Of a stretch of DNA of 64,000 nucleotides, positions 1-11,504 are shown in pieces (within the stretch, counting starts at the first letter, position 1; every line of letters starts with the position of its first letter). The notes under the pieces are model-generated. The model made no database searches, had not been told where the DNA came from, and saw nothing but the letters and a program-made list of their open reading frames with translations. This DNA comes from Phorcus lineatus. Lineage: Eukaryota > Mollusca > Gastropoda > Trochida > Trochidae. Made by a program: the position numbers and the translations under genes. The stretch lies in NCBI GenBank assembly GCA_921293015.1, contig OV121086.1, positions 39,635,402-39,699,401 of the forward strand, read 5' to 3'.

Positions 1-368
1 CGACTTTGAACCTTACTGGACTCTTGCGACAACGATAGTCTTTTGCAACCTTTTATTGCAAAGGATAGGCAATTGTGACCCACTGTTGTAAAAGCTGTCG
101 TTTAGTTTTGAATCAGAACTAAAAAACTCTAAAACACACTTTAAATTATTAATAGTTTACCCAACTATTGATGCTTTTATCGGGTTTTCATGTTCACTAA
201 AGAAAAAGTACTGTTGATATTTGAAGCTTGCAATTCATTGATAGATCATGTATCATTACACCCCTTTAAATAATATTACACGGCTGGTTCAAAAGAGCTT
301 TGCACATTGATATTACACCTTTAACTACACCCTGCTTGATGTATGATGGAAATCATGAATATTTTCAG
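1..368. other. No coding exon recognised; intron of the nucleostemin-family gene
   Basis: I see no exon here that could encode the basic N-terminus expected upstream of the first recognised GNL3 exon. The stretch ends in a pyrimidine-poor but usable acceptor (TTTTCAG) at 362-368. It is best read as the intron before the first visible exon, so the start codon should lie to the left of the window. Confidence 0.5.
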
Positions 369-3300
369 AAACAAGAAATGCAAGAAAAACTGAAAGAAAA
401 GAGGAAAAGAGAAAGAGAAAAACAACTCGCTAAAAAACGAAGCCTTGACACTGTTGTGAATGATGCACTGAAGAAACAGAGGGATTTTGAGAAAAAGGTA
501 CAGTTGTTCCAATAAAACTTTAACCGAAAATATCGGCATGCAGAGATTGGATTAGCACCATTGGTTCGCAAAGAGAAATTTGAAGTACTTATTCTGAAAA
601 GTCTATTTTTAGTTTATGGAGAAATGAATACCAGTTACATTATCTTAAAATGTAACATATTTAGTTATCAACAAACATACTATGATATATCTATATTCTT
701 TATAATTTGATTTTCAAACAAAATATTTTTTCTATATTCTTTTTTTTACAGAAGCTTGTTGATGATTCTCAGAAGAAAAAAGGCAAAGCTGTTGAAAATT
801 CTTTGAAAACCTTTTACAAAGAATTCAAAAAGGTAATTACTGGTTGGCCTATCAAAAGTCAAAATATGAAAAATCAATCAATCTTGTTTATTCAATAGAA
901 AGGCAATTGGCCCATGTACACTACATTGTATACAATAAATTACACTTGTCCATTAGAAATTTAGAAGGAGTAGTTAAATTGTCCATCAAAGAATGTTCAA
1001 TCATCCAGGTACTCTAAAGTATATCTGGTATTTGATTTGATTAGCAGTACAATAAAGGGCATCTCCCCCTGTATGGCTTTAAACTGTTGTTCAACTAGTG
1101 AGTGTTGTCTACTAGGTTGTTGATGCTGCTGATGTAGTACTCGAGGTGCTGGATGCTCGGGATCCGCTCGGCAGTCGATGTACGGAGGTAGAACAAGCTG
1201 TCCTTAGTAGCGGCACAAGCAAACGTCTCGTCCTCGTTCTGAACAAGATCGGTGAGAATAGCATTGAAGTGATTTGTGTGTCCCATTGTTTACGTTTTAT
1301 TCCTCTGATATTTTACTCTGTAAGTTCATGAATTTATGTTATCTTGTGGATTGATGTTATTGCAGATTAAGGAATGACATTGAGTTCATAAGAACATGAT
1401 TTCCTTAATCAAACTTATTTGGTTAAGTAGAATACCTGAATATGACATTGTTTTATGTAGACTGCCCCTGGCAGGAAACAACTAACCCTGAGTGTTTAAA
1501 AATATTTAGTTGTTGATGTTGTTAGAATTTTAATACTTATTCTAGAAATAAAAATTGTTTACATGTTTATCATTTGAGTTTTAATGAAGCATAATTTTTT
1601 TACAAAATAATAATTATTTCCAGTTGGAACTATTGGATATGGTTTCAGAAACAAAGCTTATCTAGCAATATTTTATTTTGTTAAAACATTTTTATACAAA
1701 TGATTCATTGCCATTAATAATTGACAAGAGGTATGAACAATATGCAATTGTTAAAAATTTCGGTTTCAGATTTGGTACCAAAAGAAAATGTACAGATTTG
1801 GCTCAAGCATTTAAGAAATGAATTTCCTGCTGTAGCTTTCAAAGCATCAACACAAACACAGAGTGACAATCTGGTAAAACGTCACAACATTATTCACATT
1901 TATAGCTAATATAGATTAAAATCACCTTATTGTCTTACACAATTGAATGACAATTTCATATTATAATATCTTGAATTGCTTTTAAAAGAATTTTTATATT
2001 TTCTCGGCCTCGGTCTGTCGGGTCTGGTATGAAGAAAGTTTAGAATCTGTTGACTAATAGAATGCCATGATCAAACTATGGTAACCGAATTCACAATTTG
2101 TCTGCATGTCAAATGCTGCCTAAGATATAGCCAAAGGCAAAAATTACTATCAAACCTCACTGGCATTTAAAGCTTTCAATAGAATAACTGTCTCTACATT
2201 TAAAAGACTGTACTTAAGACTGTATTTAAAAGTCCTGAGTATAAATAATATGCATAAATCTACAATATCCTGGAGGCTGATAATTCTTATACTTATTCTT
2301 TATAAAATGATCATACATTAATCGTTGAAAAATTCTACTTAGGCAAGATCGAAGATGAAACTTTCAGCTGTAACAGATGACCTGCTCAAATCTAGTCACT
2401 GTCTTGGAGCAGAAGTTTTGATGAAGTTGCTAGGCAACTACTGTCGTAACCAGGACATCAAAACTACTATCAGGGTTGGAGTTGTCGGTAAGTAGAAATT
2501 TGAACTGGTCTATGATGAAAAAATGAATCTTCTTGGTAGTGATTTTCATTCTTGCTTAACCAAATTTCTTTATTTGTGTATATAAATGAAAGGATAGAGT
2601 ACATAATGTTTTACATGACTCTTCTTTGATAAAAATGTCTGAACTAATTTAGTCAAAGGGAGGTAATCTAGACAAACATTGCATACCACAAGACATTTTC
2701 AGATAAACAGAACACTGATGTTAATATATTTTCTTCCAATAAATATATTGTCTTCCAAATGATGCTTATGAATGACTAACCTTTTGCATAGAGATTTTTC
2801 TTGGGCCAAAATGATGTAAAGATAAATGTCTCAAAATTATTTTATATCTGTTCAGTTTTGAGTCGGAAACATTCCTTCTTTCACCAAGTAGGAAAGCTGA
2901 TATAGGAAGTCTGTTTCTAATCTATTTCAAGTCTTGCGTACACTTTTGTTTACAGGGTTCCCAAACACAGGAAAAAGCAGTATCATTAACAGTTTGAAGC
3001 GGTCGAAGGCCTGCAATGTTGGAGCTACTCCGGGTGTAACAAAGTGAGGTTCATATGATTCTTAATATCAATGTTATTGACTGCACTTCAAAGCTAAAAC
3101 TTTGTCAGGATATACCTTTCACCTATGATGTCAGAATTCATAGACTGACCTCCCCTCAAATATGGCCATGGCAGGCATGTTCCCTGAAACCTTAAAAGTC
3201 TTCTTCTTCAGAGCATATTGGCACAGGAGCCTGAAATTTGATGAGTGACATTTTGCTGACATGAAGACTGAAAGTAGTACATTAAGTGTCTGTGTTCCAC

Positions 3301-6300
3301 TATGATTAAAGTTTGTAGGTTTGGTCTTGACTGCCCTTCAAATATGGCGTGAGTAACCCGCCCCAAATCTTTTTCAGAGACCAATCATGCCAGGAATCTA
3401 ATATTTTAAGTACCTGGTATTACCGCGATGCATTTGTTTAATTTATATTATTTAATTTTAGTGATATATTTCATCTTTTGAACTAATGGGTATGAGTCAT
3501 AGTCAAAGGCTAATGAGCTACAGAGCCCATGGCTCTATTTTTAAAATGTGACAACCAGGATCCCTTGAAAGTATTCTTGGATCAGACACTGTCCATAGTG
3601 TAGATAAGTGAGAGTAACCGGTATGTCCTTTAACCAGTATTTATGTTCTGTCTTCAGAGCAATGCAGGAGGTTCAGTTAGACAAGCATATCAAGCTTCTG
3701 GACAGTCCGGGAGTCGTCATGGCGCAGACAACGTCAGACACAGCAACGATTCTGCGCAATGTTGTCAAGGTAGGCCGCCCTCACTTGTTTAGTCAAACTA
3801 TTTAGACAAGAGCAACTGCTCTTTGAAAAAGACTAAAGGTGATGTACCAACTGAATTCACAATAATGACATCTTTGTTGTTTTCTTCTTGTCTAAAAAAG
3901 CCATGTCATTGTTCTATGTCACTGGTTTAAGCATCAAGTTTATACAAAATATATGGAACACAAAGTGCCACATTTTTAAAAAATAGGCTTTCATGTAAGC
4001 ATGTGTTTGGACAGTGAAATGACCTTGAGAATATGTTGAATATTGCAAGGCTTAGAATAGTATGCACCAAAAGGTCCTGTTTGATTTTTCCTGCTTTAAC
4101 CTATATTTTATGTTCATCGTTTGATAGCAGGACAATTTTAGCGAGGTGAAAATAAGGAGCTGAAATCTTACAGTTTGTGGTCATTTCTGTAGTGAGGGTG
4201 TAAATGCCTATAAGTCAAAGGTCATGGAAAAATGCTCATTCACTCTGAAATGGTTTTTTTTGTGAACGTTGCCAATTAAAGGTTAAAACTTTGTAGAAGA
4301 AACTATTTTTAAGGCTCCATAGAATGTTACCTTTATTCCAATTTAGATTTCTTAAAAACATTCATCATTTCTTGTGTTCAGATTGAAGCTCTGGATGATC
4401 CAATTGAACCTGTGGAAGCCATCTTGAAGAGATGCAGCAAGCAGCAAGTATGTATCTGAAATCAGAACTCAATCAGAATGATCAAAACTAGGGATGGATT
4501 TCAAAATCTTACATTCCCTCACCAGTTCCTACTGGTATCTGCTATGATAAGTTGCGGCAGCATAGCACAGTGGTTAAGATGGATGGCTTCTGATCAAGAA
4601 GTCTTGGGTCAAATCCTGCCAGGGGCTCAACAACTTTGTCTGCAGTAGAGAACTGTTCTACTTGCATGAAGATTTGGGTGCATGCTAGACTGAAATTCCG
4701 TGAAGTACCACCCAGCCAATGCTCACAGGTTTCACCAAAATACATAGCCACAGCAGTGCTGCAGGCTTATTGCCTTCAATAATACCAGCAGTTGTGATGT
4801 GAGCAATATATTCTTCAAAGTGGCTTAAACACTGATAAACTGAATCAAAATGATCAAAGTTATGGTTTTGTCCTAATCCATTTCTTGATGGAATCCAAAA
4901 TCTTACATCAAATTACCGTCATAATCAGTTCCTGATTTATAACCACATTTATTAGTGAAATGTTTTCAACATAATGTTCAATTTGTCAGATGATGCTGCA
5001 CTACAATCTGCCAGACTACAAAGACACGATGGAGTTCCTTTCCCTGCTGGCACACCGTCGCGGCAAGCTCAAGAAAGGAGGTGTACCCGACGTCGACAAG
5101 GTGGCCAAGAGTGTGCTGCAAGACTGGACAACGTATGTTCCAGAAAATTTAAAGACTTTGATAACTTTTAAATGATTGTCTTCCTTACATTGATGATATT
5201 GCTTCTTTCCTAAGTTTTATAAGGAAAAGTACATGATTATCTATAGCTTAAATCAATTTGATTTTCCAGTGCACATAGTAATTGGTTAATTGTGTTCCAA
5301 TGCAACGAATGTGCATTTTGACTAAAGAAGGTGCAAACAGAATTTTTAGTTTATTTGTAATACATAATTGTATTAACCTCTAGGCCCAAAAGCAGGCTTG
5401 TAAACACAATTGAATCTTGAGTGAAAGGGTTAAACAACCGGTAACCTCGACTTTATCACTTCTCGACTTTCGTTCAAAGACTTTTCAACAAAATAAGAAT
5501 TGGGCTTGATTTTTGTTAATTTGTCAAATAAACACCTTTAATTAGCCTTTCATTAAGACAGCGTAATTATAGGCTGTGAAAAACCCACCTGGGCTAGGGG
5601 CCATTAAATTCGTGCGGGTGTGACGTGATAGACAGACTGTACAGAGTGGCGCATCATTATTTCAACTGAAATACCGCATTAAATAATTGTTTAATTACCA
5701 TTGATGTGGATACCTTTCATACACCAAACGCTTAATGGTGTTACATCGTCAAATGATTTATCTGACTGAGTGGAAAACATTCTCTGAAAATCGTTAATTA
5801 TTGGTTATTTTCTGTGATATTGTTATGATAGATGTATAGATCACGAGGCAATGATTCTGTTTATGACGTCACAAAAAGGGTGTGTGACCAGTCATGCATT
5901 CACTTGTTTGTGGCCAGATAGATCGAAGCGGCCCATCAAAAGTGGTATTTAAAAACGGCTTTCATTACCAACCTGAACATATTTGAGTAGCGACCTTTAA
6001 CGCACTTTACAAAATTGTAATCAGACATTCATATATTCCAAAGCAAATAGTGAAATATGTTTGTGGTTATATAAACTTTTAAAAAAACGTCATACAAGGT
6101 ACTCCAAGATATGTATACTGGTATGTTTTATGCTTTATGGGTCTTATATTACACACACAGAGGGAAGATCACCTACTACACACACCCACCAGAGCAGAAG
6201 ACGTTACCAACCCATCTGAGTGCGGAGCTCATTACAGAGATGGGCAAGGCATTCAGTGTCGAGGAGCTTAAGGATGATGAGGAGAAGATCTTACAGAGTA

Positions 6301-8477
6301 TGTACAGTTACAGTATCTGAATCTATTGATGCATCTCAGTGCTTTAGTATGAGGTTGTTCCTTGAGTAAAATTGTGAAAGTTTAGAAAACAGTGCTGTTA
6401 GAGACAAAAAGATGAGTCATGAGCTAAGTCAGAGGCTTTTTATTTCTTTGCATTTGGTTGTGATTTATTCGTATTCTCCACTAGGTTTGAAGCCGAAGTC
6501 GAGTAGCCATGTACTTATGGAGTCAATGGGCCCGATGAAGGGAATCGTGGAGGAGTCCGATCTACCTGGGGAGGAGGAAGAGGAAGAAGATGAGGCTGAG
6601 ATGGAGGAGGAAGATGATGATGAAGAAGATGAGGAAATGGAGGAAAGTGATGATGAAGATGAGGAGGAGGAGGAGGTTGGTAATCTTTGCATTTACATTG
6701 AGTTGCCTTTATAACCAGATAATTTAACACTTCCTAAGCAGGCATAACTTGCCCTGATTCAATCTCTGGCTAATTCAAGTCAAGTTGCCTTTACTCACCG
6801 TTTCTCGGACAACTCTACAGCCTACTGCACTTGAACTTCAGTCTACTTCTCATTGAATCGGGTGCTGTGCTCATGCCACGAATCTTGATGAAATTCAGCA
6901 AAGCTTAACGACTTTCATGACAAGTTGATAATTGAAATAGATATTGATGTGATATAGCGTATGTTCTGGATTATGTTAATTCTAGATAGAAGTATCAATG
7001 CCAAACAGTCAAATTAGTTATTCCAAACTGATGAAATATTTCAAGAAGAAATCAGAAGATTAACAATTCAAATATTTTGAAACATCTGTTTTTACGTTTT
7101 GTAATATTTGGTACTTGAACAGCTGAAGAATGTATCGCTGCCCAGGCATTGAGAGTTGTTGTTAGGTTTTCAGCAATAGCCAAGAACATATCTTATTTTT
7201 GACAGCTGATATAGGTGAATATTTTGCCCAGGATTGTCGTTAACGTTCTCAATGAATTGCTCATCACCTGTCTACTTTCTGTTGACAGTTAAAGGATGTG
7301 AAGGTGTCCCTGCCCAGTAGCCGTGAAACATCGGTAAAGTCATCGAGTGTGGCGCTGACAGGTCGGCAGACCAAGTCAAGGAAGGCGGAGCGGGAATCTG
7401 ACCAGCTGAACATCCAACAACTCAACAAGCAGAGGATGAAGGACTTCAAGAAGATGAAGAAACAGAGGAAAAAGGATGGTATGGTCTAATTCCTCGATTT
7501 CATTTAATAGTTAGACTGTCAAGGTGACAACTGCTTTGTTTTTTGAATGCACTTCATAGTACCTACCCTTATTTCAAGTTTCTGAAATACAAAGAAGTTG
7601 TCTTTATTTAAGTCCTTTTTGCTGGATGGACTTATAGCATAACTTACATTGTTGTCCTGTGACTATTTGGTATGGTCAATTTCTTAAAGCGGTTCATGAA
7701 AAATTTGTCCTTATCCGATTGCCATCAATGAAAATACTGTTGAAGTTGACTTCATTAAATCTTTAAGCTCATTGCTACCATAGCAGAGCCTATTGTCACC
7801 ATCAGGAATGATGAAATTTTGTCATCATTTTGTTAAGATCATGTGTAAAATGTTTAAGGTGTTCATTATTCTTTCCCTTACTGAGATTTGGTCCTTGTTT
7901 TTGTTAGTTTGCTCTTTTCCTTTGTAGAGATTTTGGCTTTTTTTATTCTTATTGTTTTAATTTAGGATGTGCAGCCAAAACAAATGTGTTGTAGTGTACT
8001 CAACTAGAAAGAAGATTAGAGGTTTAAGTGGAATAAAATATGTTGTGAATCTTTACTATCTCGTAATAGGGCCAAGATCTCTTGAACTGTTTGGCAAGTA
8101 TTATCCATAAAATGGTGAGGATTCCATTGTATGTATATTTTGTAGGTTGATTATTTCTCCTCCAAGAGAGGTTGCTCTGTCTATTTTCCTATTCAACCTC
8201 TGTCCTAAGCGTTTCTAGGTCTGGAAATGTAGAAGTCTGATTGGATGCAATGAAATTTAGTTGTGCAATCAGCGGCGCTGTTTAAAATGTTATCATTCAG
8301 AACGCCAATGAGGAGGCGACATTCCTTGCAATTCGAGATAAATCTCCATGCAAGATATCTTTTGTTTCAGGTAAAGTGGCCAGCAAGTTGTCCGATGCAT
8401 TGTCGTCTGCATTCGATTCCTTGGGCAAGAATGAGGACGAGGATGGAGATTATAATTTTGAAACTGACTTCCGCTGA
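369..8477 (+). CDS. GNL3: Nucleostemin-family nucleolar GTPase (GNL3/GNL3L), 5' partial
   Basis: Thirteen exons join in phase: 369-497, 752-832, 1116-1251, 1770-1873, 2343-2487, 2956-3043, 3658-3769, 4382-4447, 4990-5132, 6161-6297, 6485-6675, 7289-7478 and 8371-8477. Together they give 542 codons plus TGA. The product is a circularly permuted GTPase: the G4 motif NKID (split over exons 3 and 4) comes first, then the P-loop GFPNTGKSS (exons 5-6), then the G3 motif DSPGVV (exon 7). A Lys/Arg-rich coiled N-terminus precedes the GTPase. An acidic Glu/Asp stretch (exon 11), a basic segment (exon 12) and a short C-terminal tail follow it. Family members act in the nucleolus in 60S ribosome maturation and cell proliferation. 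The start codon and first exon or exons are missing to the left. Exon 11 uses an unusual donor, GTTGGT, chosen because it alone keeps phase. Invertebrates often have one gene for vertebrate GNL3 and GNL3L, so the symbol is a family label. Confidence 0.93.
4549..4840 (+). mobile_element. tRNA-derived SINE, copy 1 (in a GNL3 intron)
   Basis: This shares a head, a central block and a tail with the copy at 58196-58500. The shared parts include a tRNA-like start, the block around CAACTTTGTCTGCAGTAGAG, the block GCTCACAGGTTTCACC, the block CATAGCCACA and a GTGATGTGAGCAATAT-like 3' region. The A-box and B-box-like sequences (GTGGTTAAGATGG and GGGTCAAATCC) are degenerate, so this is probably an old copy. 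It lies between GNL3 exons 8 and 9. Similar 70-90 base sequences flank it on both sides (4464-4530 and 4840-4940). Confidence 0.8.
8193..8308 (+). repeat. Dispersed repeat, copy 1 (GNL3 last intron)
   Basis: This matches 52214-52335 in the same orientation. Shared blocks are CAACCTCTGTCCTAA, GCGTTTCT.GGTCT, GATTGGATGCAAT (GACTGGATGCAAT in the other copy), AGTTGTGCAATCAGC and GCTGTTT. No terminal inverted repeats or coding content were seen, and the family is unidentified. Confidence 0.65.
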
Positions 8478-8528
8478 GTTGTGTTGTTATTGTACATATG
8501 TACAGCTTGTTAAGGGATAAGTATTATG

Positions 8529-8534
8529 AATAAA
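8529..8534 (+). terminator. Polyadenylation signal AATAAA of the GNL3-family gene
   Basis: A canonical AATAAA lies 52 bases after the TGA stop at 8475-8477, with a T/GT-rich stretch (TCGGTTGTCTGTGTTGTCTG) just downstream. That spacing fits a very short 3' UTR. Confidence 0.7.
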
Positions 8535-8539
8535 ATGCC

Positions 8540-9400
8540 TAAATATTTCTCGGTTGTCTGTGTTGTCTGTACATCAATCTTCAACTTTGCTACATTTTAA
8601 GAGACATATTTGGAGTTACTGATCATCAAAAAAAGGAGCTTTTGACAAAAGATGATTGGTATAAATCAGAGATTTTGTGGTTGGCTCAATGAGTGGTCAT
8701 TTCAAATTATCATTAAAACAATAATTCTGTGTCAAACGTATAAAAAAAAACAAATGGAGTAATCTTCAATTTTGCTACAACATTGCCGAATTGTGCAAAG
8801 ACATGCTTAGTAACTGATCAGTAACAACTCCAAAGTGTAGAGCACAACCTGAAACCGTTCTTGGGAAGATCCTTTTGTTATAATTTAGTGAAAATTTTCA
8901 AGATGTGCAACTGAAAAGTTTGCATGCATAGTTTGCTTCTCCAGAGTGGTAGTTCCTTTTTTGGCGATTTATACATGCATTTTGCAGTTGAGCTTTTCAA
9001 TTTCAAGAGAGCATCACAGTGCCTGGTATTTTATTGAGCAGTGTATGAATATGCTTAAAATGTAGAGTGCCAAAAAGGGTTCCTTCATTATCATTTATAT
9101 GGCAAAATTAAAGAATAACCCAGATGCCAACAAAATGTAACCAGCTTCCAGGCTGTTAGACAAGCCTTATTTCATACACACTGTTTGTTAAGACTTGAAT
9201 TGTCTTCATGTTGTAGTCTGGAACAGACAGTGGCTCTTGCTACACAAACTTTCAATTTAGCTTTACCATGCTTTAGGAACAGCTTTTAAGATCTTTCTAA
9301 GAAACTGATCCATCTTGTCTTGTGAAATCAATTACAGATCTTGGGATATAGTTAACTTCGTCCATTTTAGCAATAAAAACAAATCAGGATATTAGAAAAT
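8540..9400. other. Intergenic spacer between convergent genes
   Basis: I see no ORF, splice-consistent exon, repeat or structured RNA here. It separates the 3' ends of the GNL3-family gene (plus strand) and GMPPB (minus strand). Confidence 0.5.
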
Positions 9401-9401
9401 G

Positions 9402-9407
9402 TTTATT
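9402..9407 (-). terminator. Candidate distal polyadenylation signal of GMPPB
   Basis: TTTATT on the plus strand reads AATAAA on the minus strand, about 2.1 kb after the GMPPB stop codon. Another AATAAA occurs at 9735-9740, and either or both could be used. The stretch 9408-11504 would then be a long AT-rich 3' UTR that contains one small inverted-repeat element (10048-10228) and no other coding content that I can see. Confidence 0.35.
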
Positions 9408-10047
9408 ATACATCGTTAAACAAATTATATGTACATGATTTGCATCATACATAACAACCAATGACAATGAACCCACAATTCATTCAGGACAAAAAACGAT
9501 CCACACATATTTGCGACAGACTGGTTTAACCAGAAAACAATAATTTAAAAATAAATGAAGCTGAAGTAAATAATTTGGAATGATAATGGTTATTTCTTAA
9601 CTTGAAAACAGCAAGTAATGTTCACATTTTAAAAAAACAATTCTTAAAAACTAAACACCCATAACAAATATCTCCCATGTATTGTGACATACCTTGTGCA
9701 AAAAGTAATTAGACGTACTATATTATTTCAATAATTTATTTAGTTAATTCTAGAATATATAGCTTAAATAAACCTATCATAATGAAAAGGAAAACCAAAA
9801 CAGCTGAAAGGGTTTGGAAATGACATTTGAACATGTAGCATTTTGGATGGAAAGTGACAGTTTACTGTAACAAATAAAAAAACAAAACTTCAAATTCCAA
9901 ATTTGTTTTCATCTCAGTTAACATATTATGTCAAACTATTTGTAAACAGCGTGATTGGCATACCACCTTCAGGTGATATTTCAATTGTATCAATTACATC
10001 ATTCTGATGATTAAAACATAAAACTACAAAATTGAAGACAATGTTAC

Positions 10048-10228
10048 CAGGGATTGGGAAAGGTAGGGGCCATGGGCCATGGGCCATTTTGCACATGGGA
10101 TGAAAACATGGCCAATTTAAATTGGAAATTTTACCATTGTGACTAAGGGTAATGGCCCATTGAAAATTCTGAAAATGACTAAAAAGCCCTAAATGGCCCA
10201 TTGTCAAAGGTGTCTATCCCAATCCCTG
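10048..10228 (+). mobile_element. Small inverted-repeat element (family 1), copy A
   Basis: The ends are CAGGGATTGGGAAAGG and CTATCCCAATCCCTG, a terminal inverted repeat. The interior repeats a GGCCCATT-type block about every 45 bases. It is the same family and orientation as 17820-17994 and inverted relative to 14117-14290. The flanks TGTTAC and TTTTAT agree at only four of six positions, so any target duplication is eroded. It lies in the probable 3' UTR of GMPPB. Confidence 0.85.
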
Positions 10229-11504
10229 TTTTATGTTTTTGGCAGTATGATGTACAGGTAACAGTCAACTATGAATTTTAATGACAAAAACGTATGTCAA
10301 GACTCTATTATTACGCCAAGTTTACTTCAAAATGATTGCTCTGCAAATGATCATATTACTTTGGTTAGCACACATTTCAATTGCAATTGATGTTAATGTA
10401 CAACCCAAGTAGTGCTTTGATTTTTGTGACATGAAAAAATAATTTCAATTGATGGCAAATACTTTTGATTAAGAAATTATACACTATGAGGTGGAAGAAC
10501 TGATGATTTGGCATACATCAGAATATACAATAATCAATTTTCATTTGATACCTAAAGAAAGATAAATTAGAAAATTATTCTTACATTCACTGGGGTTTTT
10601 TTTATAAAAATAGCAAGTCCTACATCTACAAATATAAGCAACAAAAATATCCTTCAGTATATCAACAACAATATCCTTCCTTTCCTAACTTGCAATATTT
10701 TGCAATAATTTACAGTCATTTAAAAGAAAGTAACATCATAAGGAGATGATTTAGATATCCAATCATCATTCTTGCTCAAAAGCTAAACAAGATTCAAGGA
10801 TTAAAAATCATCAGCAGTCAATACTTACTGAACTCTGTGTGTTAGAGACAACAGTTTTAGAAGACTTATATTATCATAAAAAGAGCCTAATTTTCAACAT
10901 AATTGAAATTGAAAAGTTGTCACAATAAATAATTTATACATTAGTGATACTTATGCGTATTTGACAAAAACAGATGTTGTGCAAATAGCCCTGTCCCCTT
11001 ATAGATAGTGTAGCTAGAAGTCAATTTGAAGCAGTATGTAAGATTAAACTACTGTTGGTGTTATTGTGTCCGAGTTTCCAGAAATTACCAAAATTAATTT
11101 CAATTTTGTCAAAGTAACCCGTAACATGTTTGTCACATCGTTTAAATAGTGATAAAGTATGCAAAATGCATAGTTATCATAGAAATCCTTTAGTTACCAT
11201 GAACATGACACTCCCTTAAACATATTAATTAAACACACTGCTGGTAATCTTTTCAGCAATGAAAAGATTTTATAATAATCGCTACATAAGGTTGAGCGGA
11301 CAATGCCCCACAGATGATCTTGATCAAGGACATCCCTTGATCTACAATCTTTAAGCCCATGTTAAAAATGCAACTAAAATAGTCCATCCATTAGAGTAAA
11401 TAGAGTAAGTTCTTCGACCATGAACACAATGAACCCTGCTCTGCCCACGGTATCCCTCATTGAAAGCAGACAGCCATCAGATAAAACAGCCAGGACGAGA
11501 CACT

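Noticed and set aside
6465-6692. Minus-strand poly-Ser and His/Pro-rich frames
   Set aside because: They are shadows of the Glu/Asp-rich exon of the nucleostemin-family gene on the other strand.
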